Source: Paracoccaceae bacterium (GTDB lineage Bacteria > Pseudomonadota > Alphaproteobacteria > Rhodobacterales > Rhodobacteraceae). Taken from it: a stretch of 7,767 nucleotides of DNA. The stretch covers positions 1 to 7,767 of the forward strand of contig JALSGY010000512.1 of assembly GCA_026982515.1 (NCBI GenBank), in the 5' to 3' direction. This document shows positions 1 through 6,210 of the stretch, one piece after another. Every line of letters starts with the position of its first letter. Within the stretch, counting starts at the first letter, position 1. The position numbers were made by a program, and so were the translations under genes. The notes under the pieces were generated by a model. That model was not told the DNA's origin. It ran no database searches and saw only the letters and a list, made by a program, of their open reading frames with translations.

Positions 1-2258
1 GGAAAGCGCTGCAGATAATCCGGAGCAAACCGGCCCACGGAAAACCCTTTCTCGCGGCCCGCCTTGTTGCCCAGCCAGGCATTCGAAATCCCGTGAAGTT
101 GCGCAAGAAACGCCGGATCGTGCGGAGGCGGGGCAATCGCAAACTCCAGCCCTGCTTTCAGGGCCTTGTGATGAGCGGTCCGCATTTTCTTGAACTTGCC
201 TCCGGAGAGGGAAAAGCCGGGCAGCCTTACCACTGCCTCTTCGCCGATCTTTTGCAACGAGAACCCCATTTCGACCCACAAGGGCAGGTAGCGTTCGCTG
301 ACCTCATGGAGCACGGGGCGGGCCGCGTTGTCGTAGGTCTCGTCCCAGAAGGCCCAGGCAAGCGGCCTGATCGAGGCCTCGGGGCCGACCGGATCCGAAT
401 AGGCGATCCGGCTCTTGCCCTGAACGGCATACATCAGGAAGGCATCTTCGGCATCGTTGAAGAACAGCTCCTTGTCGCCGGAGAGCGCCAGGCAGGCTTC
501 CGGGTCATTCTGGCGCGCGATGATTTCAGCCGCCTTGTCCAGGGCGCCCACATCCGGCGGGCGGGTGTGGGCGCGGGCGGGCCGGATCGCCAGCCAGACG
601 GCAAGCACGAAAAGCATGGCCGAGGCCGCAAGACCGGCGCGCATTGCCCGGGGGGTGTTGGCGGTTCCCGAGAATTCGGTCCACAGGCTTGAGGAATAGG
701 GCGTGGTTTCATGCATGAAGAAGAAGAAGGCCGCAGCACTCAGGATGATCGCGCCGACCAGGACAAGCCAGCCCGGGCTCAGCACCCCGCGGGTAAGCTT
801 GGCCGAACGATAGAACCCGCGCCTGAAGGGCCAGAGCACCACGGCCACCGCGAGAAGAAGAAGGGCGCTCTCGATGTCGAGCCTGTTGAGCAGCGAAGCG
901 ATGACGCCGCTCGCCAGTGCGATCTCCGTCAACCAGAAGGCGCCCGAGATGCGCCGGGCAAGACCCTGACTGAGGATCAGCAGGAGAACGCCAAGCACCG
1001 CCGACAGCATCGCCCCGCCCTCAAGCAGAATTGCCGCCAGCAGATCATCGGGATCGATCTCGTCGGGCAGGACAGAGGGCATGAGCGCGATCAGTATGAG
1101 ATAGGCACCTGTCCCGAAGGCGGTGAGCCCGGTGAGGGCCGGAGCCGCGGCCGTGGCCGACGCAAGCACGGGCCGCAGGGGTTCGGGCACCTCGCCAAGC
1201 AGCCTGGTCACGAAACCGCCGGCGGTTCTGGCCTCGCTCAAGGCCACGAATGCCAGCGCCAGGGCAAAGGGCACAAGGTAGTAGATGATCCGATATAACA
1301 GCAGCCCCGCCGCGACCTGATCAAGCGGAACGTTCGCCGGCATCGCCGCTATCACGAGGGTTTCGAACACGCCCACGCCCCCGGGCACCTGGCTCAGCAC
1401 ACCGGCCATGGAGGCGGCGGCAAAGATCGCCAGAAAGATGAAGAAGTTCGGCGCCCCTTCAGGCAGCAGCACATAGAGCGTCAGCGCCGCCATGATCGTG
1501 TCGACGATGTTGAAGCCGAGCTGCCCCATCATGATCCCCGGGCTGGGCGCGGAAATCTCGAAACTGCGGATGTGCAAGCTTCGCCCGGTGACGGCCAGCC
1601 AGCCCAGGGCCGCCACCAGCCCCAGCGCACCGCCCGCCGCCCACAGCCGTACGGTTGCCGGCGCAAGGGGCAGCACACCTTCAAGCGCATAGGGATGAAT
1701 CGCCAGCGCACCCAGCCCGATCACGGTGACGCCGAACCAGAAAGCGAGCGCCACGAATGTCGAAAGGCTGGCCACCTCGAAGGCATTGAGCCCGAAGGCC
1801 GAATAGATGCGATAGCGCACCGCACCTCCCGAGACGATGCTGATGCCGATGGTGTTGCCAAAGCTGTAGCCGAGAAACCCGCCGACCGCGACGACGCGCA
1901 GCGGCACCTTCTTTCCAAGATATTTCAGTGCCGACCAGTCATAGCCGATCAACGCGACATAACTGGCCATCGTGGCCGCGAAAGCCGCCAGAAGGGTCGG
2001 CCACGGCGTGGCACGGACCTGGGCGAATACATCGGCCGCCCGGATCGGTTTCAGCAGGTAGTAGAGCGCATAGACACCGAGCGCGAAAAGCCCCAGACCA
2101 AGGGCTATGGGGATCGCCTGGCGCCACCGGGATGGCGGGCTGAGCGGCTCGTCGCCCGATGTCCCCGTATCTTTCAACCCGGCCTCCGGTTCTGGCCCGT
2201 ATCCGTTGTCAAAGGCCCCGGGCAAAGGTCTTTGCCGCCTGGCGCCTTCTGGGGTCAT
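1..2258 (-). CDS. mprF: Bifunctional phosphatidylglycerol aminoacyltransferase/flippase MprF (3' end cut by window edge)
   Basis: MprF-family proteins (LpiA in rhizobia) move an amino acid, usually lysine, from charged tRNA onto phosphatidylglycerol and flip the product outward, lowering surface charge and sensitivity to cationic peptides. From ATG 2258, 752 residues are visible; the family usually has about 840-880, so roughly 100 C-terminal residues lie beyond base 1. About 13-14 hydrophobic segments run from residues 48-69 to 541-559. Flippase-domain signatures are GNTIGISIVSGGAVRYR (135-151), VPGGVGVFE (291-299) and LLYRIIYYLVP (320-330). The cytoplasmic synthase domain starts near 575 and includes the stretch from LALSGDKELFF to SDPVGP (590-626), the FSLSGGKFKKMR region (682-693) and GREKGFSVGRF (734-744). 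The start is uncertain: in-frame ATG 2279 lies 7 codons upstream, and TTG 2177 has GGAGG five bases before it. Residues 1-45 are proline-rich and charged and may not all be translated. The amino acid used (Lys, Ala or Orn) cannot be told. Family assignment is firm. Confidence 0.92.
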   Translation of the reverse strand, partial: MTPEGARRQRPLPGAFDNGYGPEPEAGLKDTGTSGDEPLSPPSRWRQAIPIALGLGLFALGVYALYYLLKPIRAADVFAQVRATPWPTLLAAFAATMASYVALIGYDWSALKYLGKKVPLRVVAVGGFLGYSFGNTIGISIVSGGAVRYRIYSAFGLNAFEVASLSTFVALAFWFGVTVIGLGALAIHPYALEGVLPLAPATVRLWAAGGALGLVAALGWLAVTGRSLHIRSFEISAPSPGIMMGQLGFNIVDTIMAALTLYVLLPEGAPNFFIFLAIFAAASMAGVLSQVPGGVGVFETLVIAAMPANVPLDQVAAGLLLYRIIYYLVPFALALAFVALSEARTAGGFVTRLLGEVPEPLRPVLASATAAAPALTGLTAFGTGAYLILIALMPSVLPDEIDPDDLLAAILLEGGAMLSAVLGVLLLILSQGLARRISGAFWLTEIALASGVIASLLNRLDIESALLLLAVAVVLWPFRRGFYRSAKLTRGVLSPGWLVLVGAIILSAAAFFFFMHETTPYSSSLWTEFSGTANTPRAMRAGLAASAMLFVLAVWLAIRPARAHTRPPDVGALDKAAEIIARQNDPEACLALSGDKELFFNDAEDAFLMYAVQGKSRIAYSDPVGPEASIRPLAWAFWDETYDNAARPVLHEVSERYLPLWVEMGFSLQKIGEEAVVRLPGFSLSGGKFKKMRTAHHKALKAGLEFAIAPPPHDPAFLAQLHGISNAWLGNKAGREKGFSVGRFAPDYLQRF
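2178..2187 (-). promoter_or_regulatory. Candidate ribosome binding site for an internal mprF start
   Basis: On the minus strand GGAGG (2187-2183) is followed by five bases and an in-frame TTG (2177-2175). ATG 2258 has only a run of G about 8 bases upstream and ATG 2279 has no clear Shine-Dalgarno. Starting at TTG 2177 would remove 27 residues of low-complexity N-terminus and still leave about 18 residues before the first membrane segment. Whether it is used is inference. Confidence 0.35.
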
Positions 2259-2280
2259 GTTCGCTGCGCCCCCCGGCATC

Positions 2281-2377
2281 TGGCGAAGATCCCGATCTGG
2301 AGTTATCCCCTTTTCTGCCGACTTCAAGCCGCCGCCACGCGCAATACCGCCCCTGCCGGAACCGGATGGCGAAGATC
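2281..2377. repeat. 11-bp direct repeat TGGCGAAGATC upstream of mprF
   Basis: TGGCGAAGATC occurs exactly at 2281-2291 and again at 2367-2377, start-to-start distance 86 bases, close to eight helical turns. An exact 11-mer repeat within a 273-base gap is somewhat unlikely by chance, though GC bias raises the odds. The proximal copy ends two bases from the possible mprF start ATG 2279 and runs into the dyad AGATC-CC-GATCT. The distal copy abuts the CGGGCG/CGCCCG hairpin. A pair of regulator binding sites is possible; no known regulator motif is recognised. Confidence 0.4.
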
Positions 2378-2498
2378 GGGCGGGAATATCGCCCGCAGGC
2401 AAACACCAAGAAGCGGAGACCCTGAACTGAGGGCAGGGCTCGGAAAGTCAGGCGCGGACCGGAACCCGGGCACGGCCTTGCAAGCGCGTGCCGCGAGC

Positions 2499-2519
2499 CG
2501 GATCCGATGCTCGGATCCG
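2499..2519 (-). terminator. Hairpin downstream of map, candidate terminator
   Basis: The arms CGGATCCGA (2499-2507) and TCGGATCCG (2511-2519) are perfectly complementary over 9 bp with a 3-base loop. The hairpin sits 13 bases after the map stop codon. No T-run follows on the minus strand, so it is not a textbook intrinsic terminator. GC-rich alphaproteobacteria often have such U-poor hairpins at 3' ends, where they can also stabilise mRNA. An operator role upstream of mprF is an alternative. Confidence 0.45.
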
Positions 2520-2531
2520 CGATTGCCTAGC

Positions 2532-3356
2532 CTATTTCCAGGTGGGGTGAAACCTGCCGGCCGGCGAGGGGGTGAAGATTTCCACCCCGTCCGAGGTAAC
2601 CCCGACCGAATGTTCGTACTGAGCGGAAAGGGACTTGTCGCGCGTCACGGCCGTCCAGTCGTCGGCCAGCACCTTGGTTTCCGGGCGGCCAAGGTTGACC
2701 ATCGGCTCGATGGTGAAGAACATCCCCTCTTCCAGCACCGCGCCGGTGCCGGGGCGACCGTAGTGCAGCACGTTGGGCGGGGCATGAAACACCCGGCCCA
2801 GCCCATGACCGCAGAAGTCGCGCACCACGCTCATGCGCTGGCTCTCCACGTAGCGCTGGATGGCGGCACCGATGTCGCCGAAGGTGTTGCCGGGTTTCAC
2901 CGCCTCGATGCCCACCATCAGCGCATCATGGGTAACCTGCATCAGCCGCTCGGCCTTGCGCGAGGGCTTGCCGGCCACATACATCCGCGAGGTATCCCCA
3001 TACCAGCCATCGACGATCACGGTAACGTCGATGTTGAGGATATCACCCTCCTTCAGCTTCTTGGGTCCGGGAATACCATGGCAGACCACGTGGTTGACCG
3101 AGATGCAGCTGGCGTGCCGGTAGCCCTTGTAGCCGATGGTGGCGGATTTTGCGCCCGCCGCCTCGACCTTGTTGGTGATGATCTCGTCCAGCCGCTCGGT
3201 GGTGGTGCCGGGCACCACGTGCTCTATCATTTCGTCCAGTATCTGCGCGGCCACCCGGCCGGCCCTGCGCATGCCCTCGAAATCCGCCTCTTCGTAGATG
3301 CGGATGCCGTCCTTGGTAACCCGGCCCTTGTTGCGTTCCTTCAACTCGGTCTCCAA
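2532..3356 (-). CDS. map: Type I methionine aminopeptidase
   Basis: This cytoplasmic metalloenzyme removes the initiator methionine from nascent proteins with small second residues and is normally essential. The 274-residue reading is near the usual size (about 250-275). All five metal ligands are in the expected motifs: D110 (LNID), D121 (GDTS), H184 (CGHGLG), E217 (TIEPM) and E248 (YEHS). The catalytic histidines H93 (VCHGIP) and H191 (FHAPP) are also present. The start is not an ATG: an in-frame TAG lies six codons upstream, and the first ATG (codon 29) would cut into the conserved MRRAGRVAAQIL helix. Candidates are TTG 3356, with AGG directly against it, and TTG 3344, which has GGAG six bases upstream and may be the better start (270 residues). 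The gene lies 38 bases after sfsA on the same strand, so the two are probably cotranscribed. Identification is certain; only the exact start is open. Confidence 0.96.
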   Translation of the reverse strand: METELKERNKGRVTKDGIRIYEEADFEGMRRAGRVAAQILDEMIEHVVPGTTTERLDEIITNKVEAAGAKSATIGYKGYRHASCISVNHVVCHGIPGPKKLKEGDILNIDVTVIVDGWYGDTSRMYVAGKPSRKAERLMQVTHDALMVGIEAVKPGNTFGDIGAAIQRYVESQRMSVVRDFCGHGLGRVFHAPPNVLHYGRPGTGAVLEEGMFFTIEPMVNLGRPETKVLADDWTAVTRDKSLSAQYEHSVGVTSDGVEIFTPSPAGRFHPTWK

Positions 3357-3394
3357 CCTGTTCGGTTCACGCCCCTACATAATTGACGCCACCC

Positions 3395-4117
3395 TCAAGC
3401 ACCAGAGCGGCGCTGAAACACCGGAACGATCGGGGCGCCCAGATGAACGCCGCCGGGGCCGATGTCGGCAGTGTAACACAGCGCCTCGACACCGGCTTGC
3501 TGCGCGGCCCCGAAGGCCTCGGCATAGGCCGGGTCGATATCGGCGGCAAGTGCGAAGCGCGTGCAGTCGGTGCGTTGCACGAGGTAGAGCATCACCGCGC
3601 GGTGGCCCTCGCGGACCATGGCAGCCAGTTCGGCCAGATGGCGGGCACCGCGGACGGTGACGCTGTCGGGGAATTCGGCCAGACCCGGCTGGCGCGACAG
3701 ATGCACGTTCTTCACCTCGACATAGGCGTCGGGCAGGCCCGGCCCGGACAGCAGGAAATCGACCCGGCTCTTCTCGCCATAGCGGACCTCGGGGCGCACC
3801 GTGTCATAGGCGGCCAGCGGCGCGATTGCGCGCGCGGCAAGCGCCTCCTTCACCACCTTGTTGGGCACCGCGGTGTCGATACCGGCCCAATGGCCGCCGG
3901 GCAGTTCCACCAGCCGCCAGGAAAATTTCAGCTTGCGCTTCGGATCGTCGTTGGGTTCCAGCCAGACCCTGATCCCGGGGGCGTTCAGCCCGGTCATGGC
4001 ACCGGGATTGGCGCAGTGGGCCGTGACCTCGCGCCCGTCGTCAAGGCGCACATCGGCGAGGAAACGCTTGTACCGGCGGATCAGGCGGCCGGGGACGAGA
4101 GGGGTTTGAAAGCGCAT
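3395..4117 (-). CDS. sfsA: SfsA family DNA/RNA nuclease
   Basis: SfsA (sugar fermentation stimulation protein A) was named from an E. coli maltose phenotype and belongs to the PD-(D/E)XK nuclease fold; its physiological role is unclear. The 240-residue protein matches the family length. The start [20 protein letters not shown] is the usual SfsA N-terminus, so ATG 4117 was preferred over an in-frame TTG at 4153. Further signatures are [12 protein letters not shown] (33-44), the active-site core with D120 (SRVDFLL) and E134-x-K136 (YVEVKNVHL), and [16 protein letters not shown] (149-164). The near-C-terminal [11 protein letters not shown] (192-202) is also typical. No good Shine-Dalgarno precedes ATG 4117; with a candidate -10 box only about ten bases upstream, the message could be nearly leaderless. 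It diverges from the COG1058 gene and is followed by map. Confidence 0.95.
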   Translation of the reverse strand: MRFQTPLVPGRLIRRYKRFLADVRLDDGREVTAHCANPGAMTGLNAPGIRVWLEPNDDPKRKLKFSWRLVELPGGHWAGIDTAVPNKVVKEALAARAIAPLAAYDTVRPEVRYGEKSRVDFLLSGPGLPDAYVEVKNVHLSRQPGLAEFPDSVTVRGARHLAELAAMVREGHRAVMLYLVQRTDCTRFALAADIDPAYAEAFGAAQQAGVEALCYTADIGPGGVHLGAPIVPVFQRRSGA

Positions 4118-4134
4118 GACGCGAGGCCTATACC
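4106..4134 (+). promoter_or_regulatory. Candidate sigma-70 promoter of the plus-strand operon
   Basis: TTGAAA (4106-4111, 5 of 6 consensus) and TATACC (4129-4134, 4 of 6) are separated by exactly 17 bases. Transcription would begin near 4141, leaving a short leader that contains AAGGAG (4152-4157) before ATG 4165. The -35 box and most of the spacer lie over the first codons of sfsA on the other strand. This is a pattern match by eye. Confidence 0.5.
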
Positions 4135-4153
4135 GCAAGAGCGAGCGTTGCAA
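4127..4153 (-). promoter_or_regulatory. Candidate divergent promoter of sfsA-map
   Basis: On the minus strand TTGCAA (4153-4148) and TATAGG (4132-4127) are 15 bases apart, shorter than ideal. The TATA core is the same four base pairs used by the plus-strand candidate. Initiation near 4120 would give an almost leaderless sfsA mRNA. The match is weak and rests mainly on the lack of room for any other promoter outside coding sequence. Confidence 0.3.
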
Positions 4154-4158
4154 GGAGA
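4152..4158 (+). promoter_or_regulatory. Ribosome binding site of the COG1058 gene
   Basis: AAGGAGA (4152-4158) lies six bases before ATG 4165. It is the strongest Shine-Dalgarno in the window and fixes the start of the first gene of the plus-strand operon. The later genes have only weak or overlapping signals, consistent with coupled translation from this entry point. Confidence 0.8.
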
Positions 4159-4164
4159 CCGCCC

Positions 4165-4896
4165 ATGCCCAACCCCACGGCCGCCATGCTGGTGATCGGC
4201 GACGAGATTCTCTCCGGCCGCACCCGGGATTCGAACATCCATCATCTGGCCGGCGAACTTACCCGCGCCGGGGTCGACCTCAAGGAGGCGCGGATCGTGG
4301 GCGACGATACAGAGGCCATCGTGGATGCCGTCAACGCGCTGCGCACGGCCCACGACGTGGTGTTCACCTCGGGCGGTATAGGCCCGACCCATGACGACAT
4401 CACCGCCGACGCCATCGCGCGCGCCTTCGGGGTGGGCATCGGGGTGCGCGATGATGCCCGGCGCATCCTTGAGGATCGCTACGCGAACACCGGACAGGAG
4501 CTCAACGAATCACGGCTGCGCATGGCGCGCATTCCCGAAGGGGCGGAACTGATCGAAAACCCCGTCTCCGGGGCGCCGGGGTTTTCCATCGGCAACGTGC
4601 ATGTGATGGCCGGAGTGCCGGTCGTCTTTCAGGCGATGGTCGCTTCGGTGCTGCCGAAGATCGCCGGCGGAAGGCCATTGTTGAGCCAGAGCTACCGGAT
4701 CGACCGGCCCGAGGGTGATATCGCCGGCCCGCTGGCGGAACTGGCGGCGGAATTTCCCGACCTCTCCATCGGCTCATACCCTTTCCAGCACCAGGGTGCG
4801 CTGGGGGCCAATGTGGTGATCCGCGGCACCGACGGCGCACGGATCGGCGCGGCAATGGCCCGCCTGACCCGGCTGTTTCCGCAGGACGAGGCATGA
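4165..4896 (+). CDS. COG1058 family protein (CinA N-terminal / molybdopterin-binding-like domain)
   Basis: The 243-residue protein carries the MoCF/MoaB-like fold found at the N-terminus of CinA, often annotated competence/damage-inducible protein A or molybdopterin-binding protein. Diagnostic motifs are [15 protein letters not shown] (10-24), the binding loop [13 protein letters not shown] (68-80), [17 protein letters not shown] (113-129) and NVHVMAGVP (144-152), ending with IGSYPF and VVIRG strands (202-221). It lacks the C-terminal nicotinamide-nucleotide amidase (PncC) domain of full CinA, so it is a stand-alone COG1058 protein. Related domains hydrolyse nucleotide pyrophosphates such as ADP-ribose or FAD; activity here is not established, and the competence label should not be taken literally. 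It starts at ATG 4165 behind AAGGAGA and its stop overlaps the next start as ATGA. It is the promoter-proximal gene of the four-gene operon. Family assignment is firm, substrate unknown. Confidence 0.9.
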   Translation: MPNPTAAMLVIGDEILSGRTRDSNIHHLAGELTRAGVDLKEARIVGDDTEAIVDAVNALRTAHDVVFTSGGIGPTHDDITADAIARAFGVGIGVRDDARRILEDRYANTGQELNESRLRMARIPEGAELIENPVSGAPGFSIGNVHVMAGVPVVFQAMVASVLPKIAGGRPLLSQSYRIDRPEGDIAGPLAELAAEFPDLSIGSYPFQHQGALGANVVIRGTDGARIGAAMARLTRLFPQDEA

Positions 4897-5642
4897 ACCT
4901 GCCCCCGGCGCAGGCGCTTCTTGGGGTGGTCGAAGCCACCTGGCCGCCGGCTGCACGCTGGCGGGCCGGCCCTTGGCTGATGCGCGACGGGGCGGGCGGC
5001 GGCAAGAGGGTTTCGGCGGCCACCGCGGCCGGGCCGGTGCGCGAGGCGGACATCGCACTCGCCGAGCAGGAATTTGCCCGCACGGGCAATACACCCCTGT
5101 TCATGCTCCGCCACGGCGAAGGCGCGCTGGATGGCTGGCTGGCAGCGCGCGGATACAAGGTGATCGATCCGGTCACGCTCCTGGCCTGCCCTGTCGGGGC
5201 GCTGACCGCCGAGCCGGTTCCGCCGGTCTCGGCCTTCGCCATCTGGCCGCCGCTGGCGGTGATGCGCGACATCTGGGCGCGCGGCGGAATCGGACCAGCG
5301 CGGCTGGCGGTGATGGAGCGGGCGCAGGACCCGAAAACCGCCCTTCTGGCGCGTGCCGCGGACCGGGCCGCGGGCGCCGCCTTCGTCGCGATTCACCGCG
5401 ATGTGGCGATGATTCACGCAATGGAGGTGCTGCCGGAGTTGCGACGCAAGGGCGCGGCCCTCAACATGATGCGGGCAGCCGCACATTGGGCACAAGATCA
5501 GGGAGCGCGCTATTTTTCTTTGGTGGTAACGGATGCAAATCGTCCGGCAAATGCTCTATATAGGGCGAGAGGAATGCGTGAGGTGGGGAAATATCACTAC
5601 CGGATCCGCCAAGAAGAACGAACCGAGGCAGCACTTGACTGA
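4893..5642 (+). CDS. GNAT family N-acetyltransferase
   Basis: The 249-residue protein has a GNAT acetyl-CoA-binding fold in its C-terminal half. After strand AMIHAMEVLPELR (172-184) comes RRKGAALNM (184-192), the pyrophosphate-binding loop of motif A. Then follow ARYFSLVVTDANRPANALYRARGM in two steps (205-228, motif B with N220, L222, Y223) and a C-terminal KYHYR. The N-terminal half looks like a second, degenerate GNAT unit: GPWLMRDGAGGGKRVSAA (26-43), an NTPLFMLR strand (66-73) and LAARGYKVIDPV (83-94) mimic the end of a GNAT domain. Acyl acceptor is unknown and could be a small molecule or a protein. ATG 4893 overlaps the upstream stop in ATGA, with AGGA (4883-4886) six bases before it. 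The last 8 bases overlap the AhpD-like gene. The final 130 bases are noticeably more AT-rich than their surroundings. A tandem-GNAT reading is inference. Confidence 0.88.
   Translation: MNLPPAQALLGVVEATWPPAARWRAGPWLMRDGAGGGKRVSAATAAGPVREADIALAEQEFARTGNTPLFMLRHGEGALDGWLAARGYKVIDPVTLLACPVGALTAEPVPPVSAFAIWPPLAVMRDIWARGGIGPARLAVMERAQDPKTALLARAADRAAGAAFVAIHRDVAMIHAMEVLPELRRKGAALNMMRAAAHWAQDQGARYFSLVVTDANRPANALYRARGMREVGKYHYRIRQEERTEAALD
5625..5637 (+). promoter_or_regulatory. Ribosome binding site deciding a TTG start for the AhpD-like gene
   Basis: GAGG (5625-5628) precedes TTG (5635-5637) by six bases, inside the last codons of the GNAT gene. The resulting N-terminus, MTDTSERPTALDLPMVEPLP, leads straight into the conserved region. 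Upstream in-frame codons back to 5533 would only translate GNAT-coding sequence in another frame, so TTG 5635 is preferred. Confidence 0.7.
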
Positions 5643-6210
5643 CACATCCGAACGGCCCACGGCGCTGGATCTGCCGATGGTTGAGCCTCTGCCAGAGGCG
5701 ACGCGGAAGTATTTCGACTTGTGCGAGGAAAAGCTGGGCCTGGTGCCCAACGTGCTGAAGGCCTACGCCTTCGACATCGACAAGCTCAACGCCTTCACCG
5801 CCATGTACAACGACCTGATGCTTGGCGACAGCGGGTTGAGCAAGCTGGAACGCGAGATGATCGCCGTGGTGGTCTCGTCCATCAACCGCTGCTGGTATTG
5901 CCAGGTGGCCCATGGCGCGGCGGTGCGCGCGCTTTCGGGCGATCCGGCCCTGGGCGAAGCGCTGGTGATGAACTACCGCGTGGCCAGGCTGGATGCGCGA
6001 CAGCGCGCCATGCTGGACTTCGCCGCCAGGCTGACAACCGACAGCGCCGCGATAGAAGAGCCCGACAGGCAGGCGCTGCGCGACGTGGGCTTTTCCGACC
6101 GCGACATCTTCGACATCGCCGCCGTGGCCGCCTTCTTCAACATGACCAACCGGGTTGCCTCGGCCACGGGCATGGAGCCCAACCCGGAATATCACGCACA
6201 GGCCAGATGA
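5635..6210 (+). CDS. AhpD-fold peroxidase-related (carboxymuconolactone decarboxylase family) protein
   Basis: From TTG 5635 the protein has 191 residues, the usual size of proteins annotated peroxidase-related enzyme or alkylhydroperoxidase AhpD core domain. The AhpD signature is present: E73 in LEREMIAVVVSSINR (71-85), then C86-W-Y-C89 and H93 in CWYCQVAHG, the redox-active CxxC plus proton-relay histidine. The start region ALDLPMVEPLPEATRKYFD and EKLGLVPNVLKAYA (32-45) are typical of this subgroup, as is the C-terminal DIFDIAAVAAFFNMTNRVA (157-175). It probably reduces peroxides or acts in thiol redox chemistry with an unidentified electron donor; no AhpC or lipoamide partner is encoded nearby. 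It overlaps the GNAT gene by 8 bases and its TGA forms ATGA with the OmpA-like start. An AT-rich TATATA stretch at 5557-5562 may provide an internal promoter. Family is firm, substrate unknown. Confidence 0.9.
   Translation: MTDTSERPTALDLPMVEPLPEATRKYFDLCEEKLGLVPNVLKAYAFDIDKLNAFTAMYNDLMLGDSGLSKLEREMIAVVVSSINRCWYCQVAHGAAVRALSGDPALGEALVMNYRVARLDARQRAMLDFAARLTTDSAAIEEPDRQALRDVGFSDRDIFDIAAVAAFFNMTNRVASATGMEPNPEYHAQAR

Larger units (their letters stand above)
2259..2531. other. Intergenic region between map and mprF
   Basis: This 273-base gap is the largest non-coding stretch in the window. Both flanking genes read on the minus strand. No convincing gene is visible: reading frames are open here because of high GC, but their translations are Arg/Pro/Gly-rich with no family signature. 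It contains a perfect 9-bp hairpin next to map (2499-2519), an imperfect palindrome (GGCACG 2469-2474, CTTGCAAG 2477-2484, CGTGCC 2487-2492), a 6-bp hairpin CGGGCG/CGCCCG (2377-2382 and 2390-2395, 7-base loop), an 11-bp direct repeat and a dyad AGATC-CC-GATCT (2287-2298). I found no good sigma-70 promoter for mprF, although the gap length suggests it has its own. Confidence 0.7.

Noticed and set aside
93..1298. Plus-strand open frames of 199 and 195 codons (93-692 and 711-1298)
   Set aside because: Both lie opposite mprF, whose translation has family motifs and membrane segments throughout; the antisense products are low-complexity and charged.
2207..2212. Perfect -35 hexamer TTGACA on the minus strand
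   Set aside because: No AT-rich -10 occurs 16-18 bases downstream (the position reads CCGGAG), and it lies inside or very near the mprF coding start.
2302..2327. TTGAAG (2327-2322) and GATAAC (2307-2302) as an mprF promoter
   Set aside because: The 14-base spacer is too short and both boxes are imperfect; kept only as a location to inspect in transcription-start data.
1572..3386. A 604-codon plus-strand open frame antisense to mprF and map
   Set aside because: Its translation is rich in Arg, Gly, His and Pro and has no recognisable domain, while the opposite strand carries two unmistakable conserved proteins. Long antisense frames are expected in GC-rich DNA with strong third-position bias.
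4118..4153. sfsA starting at TTG 4153
   Set aside because: The extra 12 residues are not typical of SfsA, whose N-terminus here begins [12 protein letters not shown], and the longer form would run through the divergent promoter.
5721..6206. N-terminal extension of the OmpA-like frame back to 5721
   Set aside because: The added 162 residues are an out-of-frame reading of the AhpD-like gene, and a clean signal peptide begins at ATG 6207.
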